From Cryptomeria japonica (lineage: Eukaryota > Streptophyta > Pinopsida > Cupressales > Cupressaceae), in contig NC_081411.1 of assembly GCF_030272615.1 (NCBI RefSeq), forward strand, positions 40,723,140 to 40,787,139: a stretch of DNA of 64,000 nt. The letters run 5' to 3'. Below are positions 1 through 11,599 of the stretch, in pieces. A program made the position numbers and the translations under genes. The notes under the pieces were generated by a model. It saw only the letters and a program-made list of their open reading frames with translations. It did not search any database and was not told where the DNA came from. Every line of letters starts with the position of its first letter. The first letter of the stretch is position 1.

Positions 1-286
1 CATTACGAACAAGTCTATGTGGAAAATGATACCATTGAAGACCTCGATGAAACCCCGGACTTCTTTAAAACCATGAACAATCACGATGAAAACTCTGTCC
101 TAACACTTACAGTAGTAGAGCTTGATCCACCCAACGATTCCTTACCACTTATCTTTCCTGACCTCATCGACTGGGATGAACCTGAAACCCATGATATACC
201 AATTTTCTCAGATGATGAATCTATTATCCATTACCTATGTACCGTAAATCTAGAAACAAGCTCTACTAGTGAACAAAGTAACGATG
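1..286 (+). pseudogene. Element A: Tat/Ogre-type pol fragment upstream of reverse transcriptase
   Basis: This is an acidic stretch of the gag-pol polyprotein between the protease/G-patch region and the reverse transcriptase. It matches codon for codon the segment at about 56350-56626 of element B, with shared residues such as LTLTV, ELDPPNDSLPL and IDWDEPE. The window opens inside the polyprotein, so gag and protease of this copy lie outside. The reading frame is open up to base 286, where a 7.8-kb element has inserted, and it resumes in the same frame after 8124 if one copy of the 5-bp target duplication is removed. No catalytic motif lies here; the segment probably acts as a linker. Confidence 0.8.
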
Positions 287-1546
287 TGTAAAGCGGAAAA
301 TCGCGATCGAACCCTAGTTACTCTCCCCTCTTCCAACTCCAAGGAGAGAGAAGGGAGATTCACTAGGGTTGATGGTTTTCACTTAAGGGAGAGACTTTAC
401 ATTCAAAAGAGGGGTTGAAACCCACAAGATCCAATCCCACACAATGCAAGATTGGATGCTAAATGTGTTTCAAGGATTAAGAAAGCAAGGCTACCCTCTT
501 TTGTAAAGAATGTTGATAGAAGAATTAAGCTAGGAATGCATAGAAAGTGAGAAAGATTCGCTTATAAACTGAGATAGGAATATAGTATGAAGCTGCAGAC
601 CTGGAATTAGCAGTAAAATGTTGATACGGCGCTGTCCTGCAAATTTGAGCAAAAGTTGTCAGGACGATGGCGCCCGGCGCCACAGTCCTCCGAAAAATCC
701 GTGAAACGAAGGGGGATCTGTTCGTCTCTGCACAAGGATTCCAGATCTTCAATTTCAGCCACGTACCTGCAACCTACACACAAAAAAGCAAAGACGAGTG
801 GGGGGTTAGGGATTAGGGGTTTGCCTTTAGGTCAAACCCCGGTTTTGGAATTAACCAAGAAATGAGCAATGCTGTAAATGTAAATGTCTGTAATGTAAAA
901 CAAGTACTAATACCTTGTTGTAAGGATGTTTGTATCCTTATGTGCGAAGGTATAGATGTTGTATGTTGTATGTTGTAGTAGTATGTAGTAAGTGATCTCC
1001 TCTTCAATGGTTGAATCCTCATCTTGAATGCAACACTTAGCCTTGAATGGAGACTTGAAATGATCAATTGCTTGAAGGAATGCTTGAATGCTTGAATGCT
1101 TGAGTATAATTTCCACACTTTTTCCATCATTTCGAATGAAAGAGGAAAATGTAGTTTATATACTTGTCAATTAGGGCTGATAGACTGATTTTCCCGACCT
1201 TAGGCCGACCAGGAAAGACAATTTTCCAATTTGCAAACATAAAGACCCGAAGTCCAAAAGAGACCGGGCCCAAAATAGGACCCAGGGACCAGGGCACTGG
1301 GCGCCATGGTCCTGGGGGACCAGGGCGTTGGGCGCCCTGGTCCTGAAGGACCAGGGCGCTGGGCGCTCTGGTCCCACCTCCCGGGACAGCAGGGTGCAAA
1401 GGAGGTTCAGGCCAGGGTGCAAGAAAATGCAGTTTTTGGTGTCATGAGCAAGTTTCGGGGTCTCCATTCAGGTTGCGTGTTGTGTCGCCATCGTGAAGAC
1501 CGAAATGCACTCGAAATTGCAAGTGTCACAATTTTAGGACGCTACA
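287..1546 (-). repeat. 3' LTR of the gag-only element
   Basis: This 1260-bp LTR is a near copy of 6896-8124 (1229 bp). The 31-bp length difference equals one extra copy of a palindromic unit at 1281-1376. In element orientation it starts TGTAGCG and ends CTTTACA. A TATATAAA box on the minus strand lies at 1155-1162. Short open frames on either strand inside it recur in the other LTR copies and show no coding signature. Confidence 0.93.
1281..1376. repeat. Three 31-bp palindromic units in LTR U3
   Basis: Three tandem units each contain the arms GGACCAGGGCG and CGCCCTGGTCC around a 5-base centre, with point changes. The other LTR has two units (about 7895-7952), as does the solo LTR (about 49405-49462). 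They lie upstream of the LTR TATA box, in the U3 enhancer position. Confidence 0.85.
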
Positions 1547-1561
1547 TTTAGCCCCCACTTT
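1547..1561 (-). other. Polypurine tract of the gag-only element
   Basis: On the minus strand the 15 bases next to the 3' LTR read AAAGTGGGGGCTAAA. This is the expected plus-strand primer site and it fixes the element orientation. Confidence 0.85.
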
Positions 1562-2290
1562 AGCGGGAGTATAAGCGTACGCTCATACTTCCGCTAAAGT
1601 ACAAGGAAACAATATTGAAAGACTTTCACCACGTCAAGGAGGCAAGACACACCAAGCCCCCAGTGGACTAAGGATCTTACGAATTCGATTGACAAAGTAA
1701 AAGGGAAGATCGCGAGGGAGAACCATGACTGTCAGTAGTAAGGTTCCCTCACTATGAGTCATGCAAGAAAAATACCAAAAATTTTCAAGGCAAAGCTGAG
1801 TTCTCCAAGAAATTTTCATGTATCCTGAAGGGATAGACAGGGTGTATGCCCCCCTACGTTAAAGCGATCGCACATGCCTCAACGGGGGTGATTGTTTTAA
1901 TCGTAGTGATACACATAAGAAATGAGAAAGGAAAGGAGCACGTTATCGCAAGGATTTAGCCCCCAAGTGTGAGATAAGCCCAAGGATAATAGACACAAAA
2001 CACAAAGCACAAGGTGACTTCGCTTTCCTCGGGGTCAGTATGCTGTATGATAATTCATGTATATCATATGTATGTATGCATAATTGTTCTTCATTCCCCA
2101 ATCAAGGAAGGTCACCTAGAAGAAGGGAACACATGTGTCTTTTGAGTCAACATGAGAGAGATCGAGAGATCTCAATGCTTTGCATCGTCCTCAAGTAGAC
2201 AACACTAAGGACAAAAAAATAGAAGAATGAGAATAACATATAGAAGAAGTAACAAAAGAGAGGAGGAGAGAATCTGCTATGCTAATGAAA
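1562..2290 (-). other. 3' untranslated region of the gag-only element
   Basis: About 730 bases lie between the end of the gag-protease frame and the polypurine tract. No domain or frame worth calling is seen on either strand. In autonomous relatives this interval would hold pol. Confidence 0.6.
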
Positions 2291-5200
2291 CTAGTCTAGC
2301 ACGTCATCTACCCCCCGATCTTGCTGATCAATGTTTCGGGAAGGCAGGGAACACGCTAGAGGAGGAACATTCAACACAGCAGATGGAGCTATCACAAGAT
2401 CCAAACAAGGGCTATGTTCATGTTCCGAGCCACATTGTTCTTGTCTAGGAGCTAGGATAAGTGCTTTAGAAAATTCATTAGATAAATGGTTATCAATATC
2501 AACAAGTTCATATTCACTGTCAGAAGCAAGAGGAGTAACATGTTCATCATGAATAACATTTTCATCCATATCATCATCAAGATTTATAAAAATAGGATCT
2601 TTAACCCGTACAGGATCAAGAGCATCATGCATCTTATGTTTAGGAGATTTTGGAGAAAATGGAATAATGCTTGTTGAAGGTGTTTTTGGAGATTGCAAAG
2701 TTTGAGAAGCAGCTGCTTGAGCTCTAAGACGACGCTTTCATCGACGTTCACGTGCAGAACAATTTTGTCTAGTCTTAGTAAGAAGTTGAGAAGATTGAGG
2801 AGGAGGAATGTTCTCATCCTTATCACTTGGGTGTTTAGGTTGTGGTCTCTTAGGTTGAACAATAGGAGAAGAGGAAGGTCTCTTCTCTCTATAAAAGGAA
2901 GGAGGAGGAACTGCTCCATATAAAGGAGGAATTTTTGGTTTAGGAAGGAGACCAAGTCCATCATGACGAGGAGGGATAGGTCTACTTTTAGGAAGTTTAT
3001 TAGATATAGACATAGTCACATCCATAGGAACGGGTTGGGAATCTTCTTGAGGAAAGACATTAGTTTTATCTTTCAAAGGAAGAACTTCCTTCTCAAGAAT
3101 GATAGGAATATCAAGTTTAGGTGTTCTAGGTTCACTTAGAGATAGGATCATATCTGTTTTCCACTTTTGATAAGATTTGAAAAGATGATCACTTCGCGGA
3201 GGAAGAGACTGGAATTGTTTAGGCCAAAAATAATCAATAGGAACACTAGAAGTTCTTTCAGCTGGTTTAAAGAGACTATGATTGACAGTAACAACTTCAC
3301 CATTATGGGGAAATTTCAAACACTTATGAATAGGAGAAGCAATAGCTTTCATGGAAGATAGCCAAGGATAGCCAAGCTTCACACGAAATTGTTCGGATGA
3401 AGGAATAATAGAAAAGTTCACATCAAGGGATTTGTTATGGACCTCAATAGGCAATGTAATAGAACCAATTGCAGGAGAAGAAAATGCATCAAATAGTTTC
3501 ACAATCACATCTGTTTTGTCATATATCACTTGATTCAATTGCAAAGTAAAAATAAATTCTTCAGTAATAACATTAATCATGCACGAAGGATCAATAAGCA
3601 CTCCACGGCAAGGTGTATTCTTGACTTTTGCAACTATGTATAAAGGACCATCAGGTGCCCTAATGGTTTCACTGGAATCAAATGTGATGGAAGGTTCTTT
3701 AGGGTTTTCTTGCTGCTCTACAAAGTTAATCACATTCAGAGTCATAGACACAAGACCATCAAATGAGAGAGAGGAATCATTAGCCTCAATTGCATTAGAG
3801 GTATGAGAAGGTAATGGATCAGTGAAAATCTGAAGATTTTGATTAGGAGGAGCTACAGATGTATTGCCTTTATCATTCACTCCAGAAATAGAAATAGTAT
3901 TGTTATCAATCAAATCTTGAATTTTACCCTTTAAAGAAAAACATTTTTCAGTATCATGCCCAGGCTGACGATGAAATTGACAAAAAGCATTGTTATCAAA
4001 ATAAGGTGAAGTAATCTTTGCAGGATCAATTTGCCTTATAGGAGGAAGAGTAAGCACATTTTGTTCCAATAACTTATTCATAATACTATGCAATGATTCA
4101 TTCAAAGGAGTATACTTTCTTTCTTTCTTGAAAAATTTAGAAATAGGAGGCACACCTGATGCTGCATTCACATTGTTGTTGATGATGTTTTCATTGAATT
4201 TGATGGAATCTCTGTTCGGTTTAAACTTCCCAAATGGTTGTTGACTGCTATCACCCTTATCACTCGGAGCCATAGGATGTGATTGTTCCATTTGACTCAC
4301 AGTCAGTTGATAATTGTGAAGAGTTGCACACAACTGTTGGAAAGAAGTAAACTCAGAAAATAGAAGTTTGTCTCGAATATCTTTTTGTAAATTAGAAATA
4401 AAGATTCTTTGAATATCATTGTCAGACACTGGAAAAGAAATTTGAGCATACAAATGCTTATATCTACCAATGAAATCAGTCACTTTTTCTTTAACACCTT
4501 GTTTACAATGCATTAAATCAATCAAAGTAACTTTAGGACTTATATTGTTTTGAAATTGTTGAATGAAAGCATTTGCAAGTTGTTCGAAAGAAGTAATAGA
4601 ATAAGAAGGCAACGAGCAATACCATTGTAGGGCTTTGTCTCGTAATGTTCTAGTGAACAATTTTGCAAGCAACCTTTGGTCATAGGCAAAATCAGTACAG
4701 ATTGTTTGAAAAGTCTTAACATGTGTTAGAGGATAACCTTTACCATTATAAAGCTCCAAATGCGGGATTTCAACATGTTTAGGAGGGATAGCTCGAACAA
4801 TGTCAAGAGAAAGTGGGCTCGCAACATCAAATGTGGGCACACTAAACTTAGATTGATTCATAGAGGCAATTTGTTGCTGTAAAGAAGAGACAGTTTGTGC
4901 AAGATTGTTAATGGTCGCTTCAGTCGAAGAATTCATATTAGACGTGTTGGATTGTGATGGAGGTGTTATGTTATTGAAAGAAGGTAAAGAGTAAGGTGGT
5001 GGGACTCTATGATAATTAGTCATAGGAGATGATTGGACAGGAGGAACACTACAAGGAGGAATGGAATGATTGAATGAATTGCCCCCTTGCATCATGTTCA
5101 TTTGTGGAGATATAATAGGGACACTCATTGAAAGAATGAATGAAGAAGTCGGATTAAATGAAGGAAGAGGGTTAATTGAAGAGGAAGGATTGCCCCCATG

Positions 5201-5716
5201 ACTGGTGATCACAGGAGGAATGTCTTGTGTAGAAGTAGCCATTATGTTTGATGTAAAGGTAGGTACGCTAGCAATAGAAGTCATCAAAGGAATAGAATGA
5301 TTGACTTGAGTAGGAGGTTGTGTATAACCCAAATTTTCAGCACAACTCTTCATAGGCATCACATTCGAATCCACAATGTGTGCAATACCACGCAAAATAT
5401 CAATTCCATTCTTATCACTTTGAAGCATACGTTTTAGACCCTCAATTAAAGGAAGAGCTTGACTATCAGGGTATTCTTGAGACATCCATTGTCGAAAATC
5501 GTCAAATTGGTTATCCAATTTCGAAAGTTGTTCTTCAGAAACCTCATGGAGAGCTTCTTCATCATTAGGAGGATTAGAGGAATTACCCATGTCCTCGTTA
5601 AAAAGGCTATTCAAATTAGGTTCCATCTCCTCAGTAGTTAAACCTCGGAAAGACTTAATTCTACGGCTTCGTCTAACGGGAATAGTGTAAGTAGGGCTTA
5701 TTGTTGTAAAACTCAT
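2291..5716 (-). CDS. Gag plus protease-like polyprotein, one in-frame stop
   Basis: The frame starts at the ATG at 5714-5716 and runs 992 codons to a TGA at 2738-2740. It continues in the same frame to a TAG at 2291-2293, about 1140 codons in all. The TGA lies in an arginine-rich run (RERR-stop-KRR) and could be a CGA-to-TGA change. Residues 1-300 are Pro/Ser/Asn-rich. Residues about 310-480 are a retrotransposon gag domain (motif LRDKALQWY). A zinc-knuckle-like CQFHRQPGHDTEKC follows near residue 590. A retropepsin-like segment near residues 710-800 has LIDPSCMINVI where families normally have LIDxGSSxNVI, so the catalytic D-[ST]-G is not intact. The tail after about 850 is proline-rich with basic patches. 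The product is probably a structural particle protein; protease activity is doubtful. Confidence 0.85.
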
Positions 5717-6873
5717 GCACTAGAGAGAGAGAGAAAGTTTTGAATTTAGAGGTAGCAATTTTCAATAAAATCAGCCAATCTTCTGGATTTAAGCTGTTAA
5801 ATACAATCAGGACAATCTCCTGAAATTTCAGAAAAAATGTCAGGGACCGTGGCGCTTCGGAGTGCACACGGTCCCAGCAACTTTTTTCGAAATTCGCAGG
5901 GATGAAAGTTATGATGATTTTAGAGCTAATCTGAAAAAATTGAGTGATTTTATGATCTGTAGATAGGCCAAATTAAAGTTGCAATCTCGAAATTGAACCC
6001 TACCAAGATTGTCGAAAAATGCAAAAATTTGAATTTTGAAAAAGAGAGGGAAACTGAAATTTTGAATGTTATGATTTTAGAGGGAATGTCAAGAGCAATG
6101 CAAATTTTGAAATTTAAAAATTGACTCAATTTCACGCAAAATTCAATTTTGAAAGCGGAAATTAAAGTTGTTGTAATTAAGCACTTAATTTCAAAAGTCA
6201 CGAATTGTAAGAATTTGAATAAAGCACTGAAATTTCGAATGAATGCAAACACACTTTTCAGATTTAGGACAGTAAGAACACAATTTTGACACAAAATTTC
6301 AATTTCGATGATTTTTGAATGTTTAGAAGCCTTAATCCAAGCAATCACAAGACCAACTTTGACTGTAATTTTGAAGGTGTTAAAATTGATAAAATCAGCC
6401 AAAATTCTGGATTTTAGCAGGAAAATACAGTAAGATCTCGCTCCCGAAATTTCGAAAAAAATGTCGGGGACGATGGCGCTCGGAGTGCACACGGTCCTCG
6501 CAACTTTTTTCCAAATTTTCAGGGATGAAAGATATTGTGATTTTATTGCGGAATCCAAAGTTACAGCTGATTTGGAGATGTTTTGATCAGTGAAATTGTC
6601 AGACAAAGGTTGAATCAAGAGGGTTTCAAAAATTAGGGTTTTGACACTTAACCACTTAATTTTCAAAATTAAAGCATAGATATGAATTGATAATTTGTAA
6701 TAGAAGGGTAGATCTGAAACAAGCATTAACATTTAGACATTTCACAAGCTTAATTACTAAAAAGAAAATTTAGGGTTTTTGCAATTAACCTCTAAAATTT
6801 TGCAAAAGATCAACATGGAAATGTAATCAAGGAATCCAATTTTCAGATCTAACCATGAATAATCAGAAAGGAT
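5717..6873 (-). other. 5' leader of the gag-only element with a repeated hairpin block
   Basis: This is an untranslated leader between the primer binding site and the gag ATG. It holds two diverged copies of a block of about 145 bp (near 5765-5910 and 6392-6535). Each has a core resembling GGGACGATGGCGCTCGGAGT followed by GCACACGGTCC. A shorter form of the same core lies in the LTR at 662-688 and 7271-7297. No credible coding frame is seen. Confidence 0.65.
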
Positions 6874-6892
6874 GTTCACGTCGGGTTCACCA
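6874..6892 (-). other. Primer binding site of the gag-only element
   Basis: On the minus strand the sequence three bases inside the 5' LTR reads TGGTGAACCCGACGTGAAC. It begins with the TGG expected from pairing to a tRNA CCA end. I do not assign the tRNA species with confidence. Confidence 0.8.
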
Positions 6893-6895
6893 AAA

Positions 6896-8124
6896 TGTAA
6901 AGCGGAAAATCGCGATCGAACCCTAGTTGCTCTCCCCTCTTCCAACTCCAAGGAGAGAGAAGGGAGATTCACTAGGGTTGATGGTTTTCACTTAAGGGAG
7001 AGACTTTACATTCAAAAGAGGGGTTGAAACCCACAAGATCCAATCCCACACAATGCAAGATTGGATGCTAAATGTGTTTCAAGGATTAAGAAAGCAAGGC
7101 TACCCTCTTTTGTAAAGAATGTTGATAGAAGAATTAAGCTAGGAATGCATAGAAAGTGAGAAAGATTCGCTTATAAACTGAGATAGGAATACAGTATGAA
7201 GCTGCGGACCTGGAATTAGCAGTAAAATGTCGATACAGCATTGTCCTGCAAATTTGAACAAAAGTTGTCAGGACGATGGCGCCCGGCGCCACGGTCCTCC
7301 GAAAAATCCGCGAAACGAAGGGGGATCTGTTCGTCTCTGCACAAGGATTCCAGATCTTCAATTTCAGCCACGTACCTGCAACCTACACACAGAAAAGCGA
7401 AGACGAGTGGGGGGTTAGGGATTAGGGGTTTGCCTTTAGGTCAAACCCCGGTTTTGGAATTAACCAAGAAATGAGCAATGTTGTAAATGTAAATGTCTGT
7501 AATGTAAAACAAGTACTAATACCTTGTTGTAAGGATGTTTGTATCCTTATGTGCGAAGGTATAGATGTTGTATGTTGTATGTTGTAGTAGTATGTAGTAA
7601 GTGATCTCCTCTTCAATGGTTGAATCCTAGTCTTGAATGCAACACTTAGCCTTGAATGGAGACTTGAAATGATCAATTGCTTGAAGGAATGCTTGAATGC
7701 TTGAATGCTTGAGTATAATTTCCACACTTTTTCCATCATTTCGAATGAAAGAGGAAAATGTAGTTTATATACTTGTCAATTAGGGCTGATAGACTGATTT
7801 TCCCGACCTTAGGCCGACCAGGAAAGACAATTTTCCAATTTGCAAACATAAAGACCCGAAGTCCAAAAGAGACCGGGCCCAAAATAGGACCCAGGGACCA
7901 GGGTGCTGGGCGCCATGGTCCTGGGGGACCAGGGCGCTGGGCGCCCTGGTCCCACCTCCCGAGACAGCAGGGTGCAAAGGAGGTTCAGGCCAGGGTGCAA
8001 GAAAATGCAGTTTTTGGTGTCATGAGCAAGTTTCGAGGTCTCCATTCAGGTTGCGTGTTGCGTCGCCATCGTGAAGACCGAAATGCAGTCGAAATTGCAA
8101 GTGTCGCAATTTTAGGACGCTACA
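6896..8124 (-). repeat. 5' LTR of the gag-only element
   Basis: This 1229-bp LTR is nearly identical to 287-1546 apart from scattered substitutions and one missing 31-bp unit. With the TATA box at 7764-7771, U3 is about 8124 to 7740, and R plus U5 about 7740 to 6896. An almost perfect palindrome with arms TGGCGCC and GGCGCCA lies in the transcribed part at 7271-7297. Confidence 0.93.
7764..7771 (-). promoter_or_regulatory. LTR TATA box
   Basis: The minus strand reads TATATAAA, and the same box is kept at 1155-1162 and 49274-49281 in the other two LTR copies. Initiation would be expected about 25-35 bases further along the minus strand. Confidence 0.6.
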
Positions 8125-9340
8125 CGATGTTTGCCAAACAAGGAGTGCCAAGTCTCTCAGTCGCAAAAATAAACCAAATAAAGGATCTGATGCTGAAAAC
8201 CAGTCAATGGCAGCTCTAGATCACAAAAAAATAAAAATAAAGGACGCATCTGAGGGTGAAAACCTTTTTAAGGCACCTAACAATGGGATACTTGACACTC
8301 TTCCTGAGCACTTTCATGAGAGATCACCCATATTGATTAAGCCCACTCAATCAATCAACATTGGTACCACGGAAGCAGCCAGAAACATACACCTTGCAGA
8401 ATCTCTGACAGAGGAAGAAAGATCGGCATTTATCATCTTCTTTAAAGAATAGCAAATAAACTTTGCTTGGTCATATGTTGATATGCCTGGAGTAGATCCA
8501 CACTTAATCATGCATCACTTGTCCATTTCCACAGGAGTTAAGCCGGTCAAGCAAAAGCTACAAAAGATGAATCCACAGGTGGCACTCATGGTCAAAACTG
8601 AACTAAAGAAACTATTAGATGTCGGATTCATTCGACCCATTGACTATGCAGAATGGATTTCCAACATCGTTCCAGTATCAAAACCAGATGGTAGTATCAG
8701 AATATGCACTGACTTCAGGGACGTCAACAAAGCTTGTCCAAAAGACGACTTTCCTCTGCCAAGTATCGACATAATTGTAGATCTCACAGCAGGCCATGCA
8801 ATGCTCTCACTAATGGATGGTTTCTCAGGCTATAATCAAATCAAAATAGCTCCTGAAGATCAAGATAAAATAGCATTCACCTGTCCTTGGGGAACGTACT
8901 GTTGGAATGTTATGCCTTTTGGCTTAAAGAATGCAGGGGCCACTTATCAAAGAGCAATGACAACAATCTTCCATGACATGATGCACACATTTATGGAAGA
9001 CTATGTGGATGATTTACTAGCTAAATCCTTCACCAGAGCTGAACATCTTGGCATCCTAACAAAGATCTTTTCTCGATTGGAGAAATTCCAAGTCAGGCTC
9101 AACCCTAAGAAGTGTGTCTTCGGGGTTACATCAGGAAGTTACTAGGCTACATAGTCTCAGCTAAAGGTATTGAAGTTGACCTAGAAAAGGTACAAGCCAT
9201 TCTGGACATGCCACCACCATAGAATATCAGTCAACTCAGATCTCTACAGGGACGACTTCAATCAATCAGGCGATTCATCGCTCAACTAGCAGATAAAAGT
9301 CTACCATTTAATCATTTACTACACAAAAATGTACCATTCA
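8125..9340 (+). pseudogene. Element A: reverse transcriptase domain
   Basis: The polyprotein resumes in frame after the insertion. The RT domain covers about 8483-9136. It has the motifs FRDVNKACPKDDFPLP, MDGFSGYNQIKIAPEDQ, MPFGLKNAGATYQRAM and the catalytic YVDD (Asp codons at 9008-9013). Wording and order are those of the Tat/Ogre branch of plant Ty3/gypsy. The copy is broken by TAG at 8450-8452 (element B has AAG), by a one-base loss near 9136 (a C present in B) and by TAG near 9221 (B has AAG). It is part of a single gag-pol polyprotein and is not active as it stands. Confidence 0.92.
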
Positions 9341-10429
9341 AGTGGGAGACTAAGTGTGTGGAATCTTTTTACCAAATCAAACAGTACCTGATGAATCCAC
9401 TAGTTCTAGTACCACCAGTCGCAGGAAAGCCACTTATCCTATATATCTCAACAACAGATATATCGTTGGGGGCACTATTGGCACAAGAAGATCAACAAGG
9501 AAAGGAACGGGCCATATATTACATCAATCGAACATTGAATGGCTATGAACTCAACTATACATTCATTGAAAAGGCTTGCCTAACAGTGGTCTTTGCATCT
9601 CAGAAGTTCCGACATTATATGCTAGCACACACCATTAAGCTAGTTGCAAAAATTGATCCTCTCAAATATCTACTCAGTAAGGCAGCTCTTACAGGTCGAT
9701 TGGCTAAATGCGTCATGATTCTCAGTGAATTCAACATCCAATACATAGAAAGACGAGCCATCAAAGGACAAGCAATTGCAGATCAGCTGGCTGAAGCACC
9801 GCTACCAGGAAAACAAACCATGGAGATTGAATTTCCAGACAGGGACGTTCTTGCTCTTTCTCACAAACAATGGACCCTATACTTTGACGGATCCTATACA
9901 CAACATGGTTCAGGGGCCAGCATTCTATTCATCACTCCTGAAGGACACACTATGCCAAGATCATATAGGCTTATGTTTCCATGCACAAATAATGTGGCTG
10001 AATATGAGACATTGGTTATAGGCATCAAAATGGCCGTCGAATGGAAAATCACAGAGTTAAAAGTCTATGGAGACTCCCAACTAGTAGTCAATCAAATCAA
10101 CAACAACTATCAAACAAAAGATGACAAGCTACTACCCTACAAGCGAATGGTGGATGACTTCAAACAGTATTTTGTGCACATCACCTTCGAACAAATACCA
10201 AGATTGAACAACAAAGTAGTCGATGCAATAGCTACTCTCACTTCACTACTACAAATTTTAGAGCAACAGAGTTGTTACGAGTTCCTGGGAGAGCAACTGT
10301 TCTCTCCCGCCTATGACCACTCTGAATCCCAGGTTATCTATGCCTTGACTGGTTCCGATTCTCCATTATATGGACCAATATACGACTACCTCAAGCATAA
10401 TATCTTACCAATTAACCAATCCCGTAACC
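9341..10429 (+). pseudogene. Element A: RNase H followed by archaeal-type RNase H
   Basis: The frame is open from 9358 to the stop at 10633. The first part (about 9420-9790) is the RT-linked RNase H (SLGALLAQ, ERAIYYINRTLNG, FRHYMLAH), which lacks a clear full catalytic set. The second part (about 9870-10250) is a separate RNase H with YFDGS, NNVAEYETL, VYGDSQLVV and a final Asp in NKVVDAIA. These are the D-E-D-D residues of the archaeal-type enzyme. Two RNases H in a row are a hallmark of the Tat lineage. This stretch has no internal stop, unlike most of the copy. Confidence 0.88.
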
Positions 10430-11594
10430 AAAAACATAACTTTATCCGACAAGCTGCCCGTTATACCCTTACCGCTGATACCTTATATCATCAAGGTCTA
10501 GATGGTACTCTTCTTCGTTGCCTTGATCATAATGATTCTGATTCTGCTTTACACGAGCTTCATGAAGGTATTTGTGGCACACATTCAAGTGGTACTACTC
10601 TTGCTAAAAAGCTTCTACTGATGGGATACTACTGACCTACAATGGAGAAAGACTCATATCATTTCGCCAAGAAATGTCCTAAATGCCAGATCCATGGCAA
10701 TCTGATACATGCACCAACACAAGAACTGCAGCCATTTACGATATCCTGGCCCTTTTGTCAATGGGGACTAGACTTAGTTGGCAAAATTCATCCTTCATCT
10801 TCAAATGGACACAAGTTCATTATAACTGCAACAGAATACTTTACCAAATGGATCGAAGCAGTTCCCATGACCACAATGACTAGGAAGCAAATTGCCTCTT
10901 TTATCCTAAATTATCTGATCTGCAGATATGGTATTCCAAGTTCAATCATCACAGATAATGGACGACCTTTCAAAAACCAAGATGTACAAGAACTGTGTGA
11001 AAAGTTCAAAATCCAACATCGATTTTCTACACCATATTACCCACAAGGCAATGGTCAAGCAGAAGCATCTAACAAGACAATCTTGAAAATCCTAAAGAAA
11101 ACAATAAATGATGCAAGCAAAGATTGGCATGTACAACTCAATCCGGCACTTTGGGCTTACCAAACTAGCATCCGCACACCTACAGGAGCAACACCATACT
11201 TATTGGTATATGGATCAGAGGCCATTTTACCCCTGGAGGTAGAAATCCCATCTCTCAGAGTCTCTTTGAAAGGTTTAATCCCAGATGAAGAGTATCGAGT
11301 TAACCGACTGCAAGAACTTGAACTATTAGATGAAAGACGCCAGCATGCTTATACTCATCTCAAAGCATATCAGCAATGCATGTGCAGAAACTATAATCAC
11401 AAGGTCATTCCCAGAAACTTCAAAATTGGTGATCTAGTCCTCAAAGAAAATCCAAGAAATCAGCAAGATCGAGAAAAGAAAGGGAAATTTGAACCTAACT
11501 GGTTGGGTCCCTATGTTATCATATCAGTCTATGGATCAGGTGTCTATCAGCTAACAACTTCAGAAGGAGATGTGCTCGACAACCCCACTAACAG
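10430..11594 (+). pseudogene. Element A: integrase, broken by a stop and by a solo LTR
   Basis: The N-terminal HHCC zinc finger (HELHEG, GTH, CPKCQ) is split by TGA at 10633-10635, where relatives have Trp. The DDE core is intact: Asp in WGLDLVG (10771), Asp in ITDNG (10954), then Glu in GQAEAS (11062), a D-x35-E spacing. A C-terminal domain follows (GDLVLKENPR, LGPYVI, YQLTTSEGD). At 11595-11599 a foreign solo LTR begins after the target duplication. The last 25 or so codons of the open frame (to 11673) therefore come from that LTR and not from the integrase. Confidence 0.9.
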
Positions 11595-11599
11595 CATCC

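Larger units (their letters stand above)
287..8124 (-). mobile_element. Complete non-autonomous LTR retrotransposon (gag/protease only), inserted in element A
   Basis: The element has two LTRs (287-1546 and 6896-8124), both beginning TGTAAAGCGG and ending GCTACA on the plus strand. The exact 5-bp target duplication CGATG lies at 282-286 and 8125-8129. The primer binding site is next to the right LTR and the polypurine tract next to the left LTR, so the element runs on the minus strand, opposite to its host element A. Its only long reading frame is a gag-protease frame (5716 down to 2291). No reverse transcriptase, RNase H or integrase motif is visible on either strand, so replication would need enzymes from another element. 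This layout matches terminal-repeat elements with a gag domain (TR-GAG). A solo LTR of the same family lies at 48398-49634. Confidence 0.93.

Noticed and set aside
1164-1551. Gly/Pro-rich frames across the LTR on both strands
   Set aside because: Both strands are open because of the GC-rich palindromic units; not coding.
6874-6892. tRNA-like 3' end GGGTTCACCA on the plus strand considered as a tRNA gene
   Set aside because: It is the complement of the primer binding site; no cloverleaf sequence precedes it.
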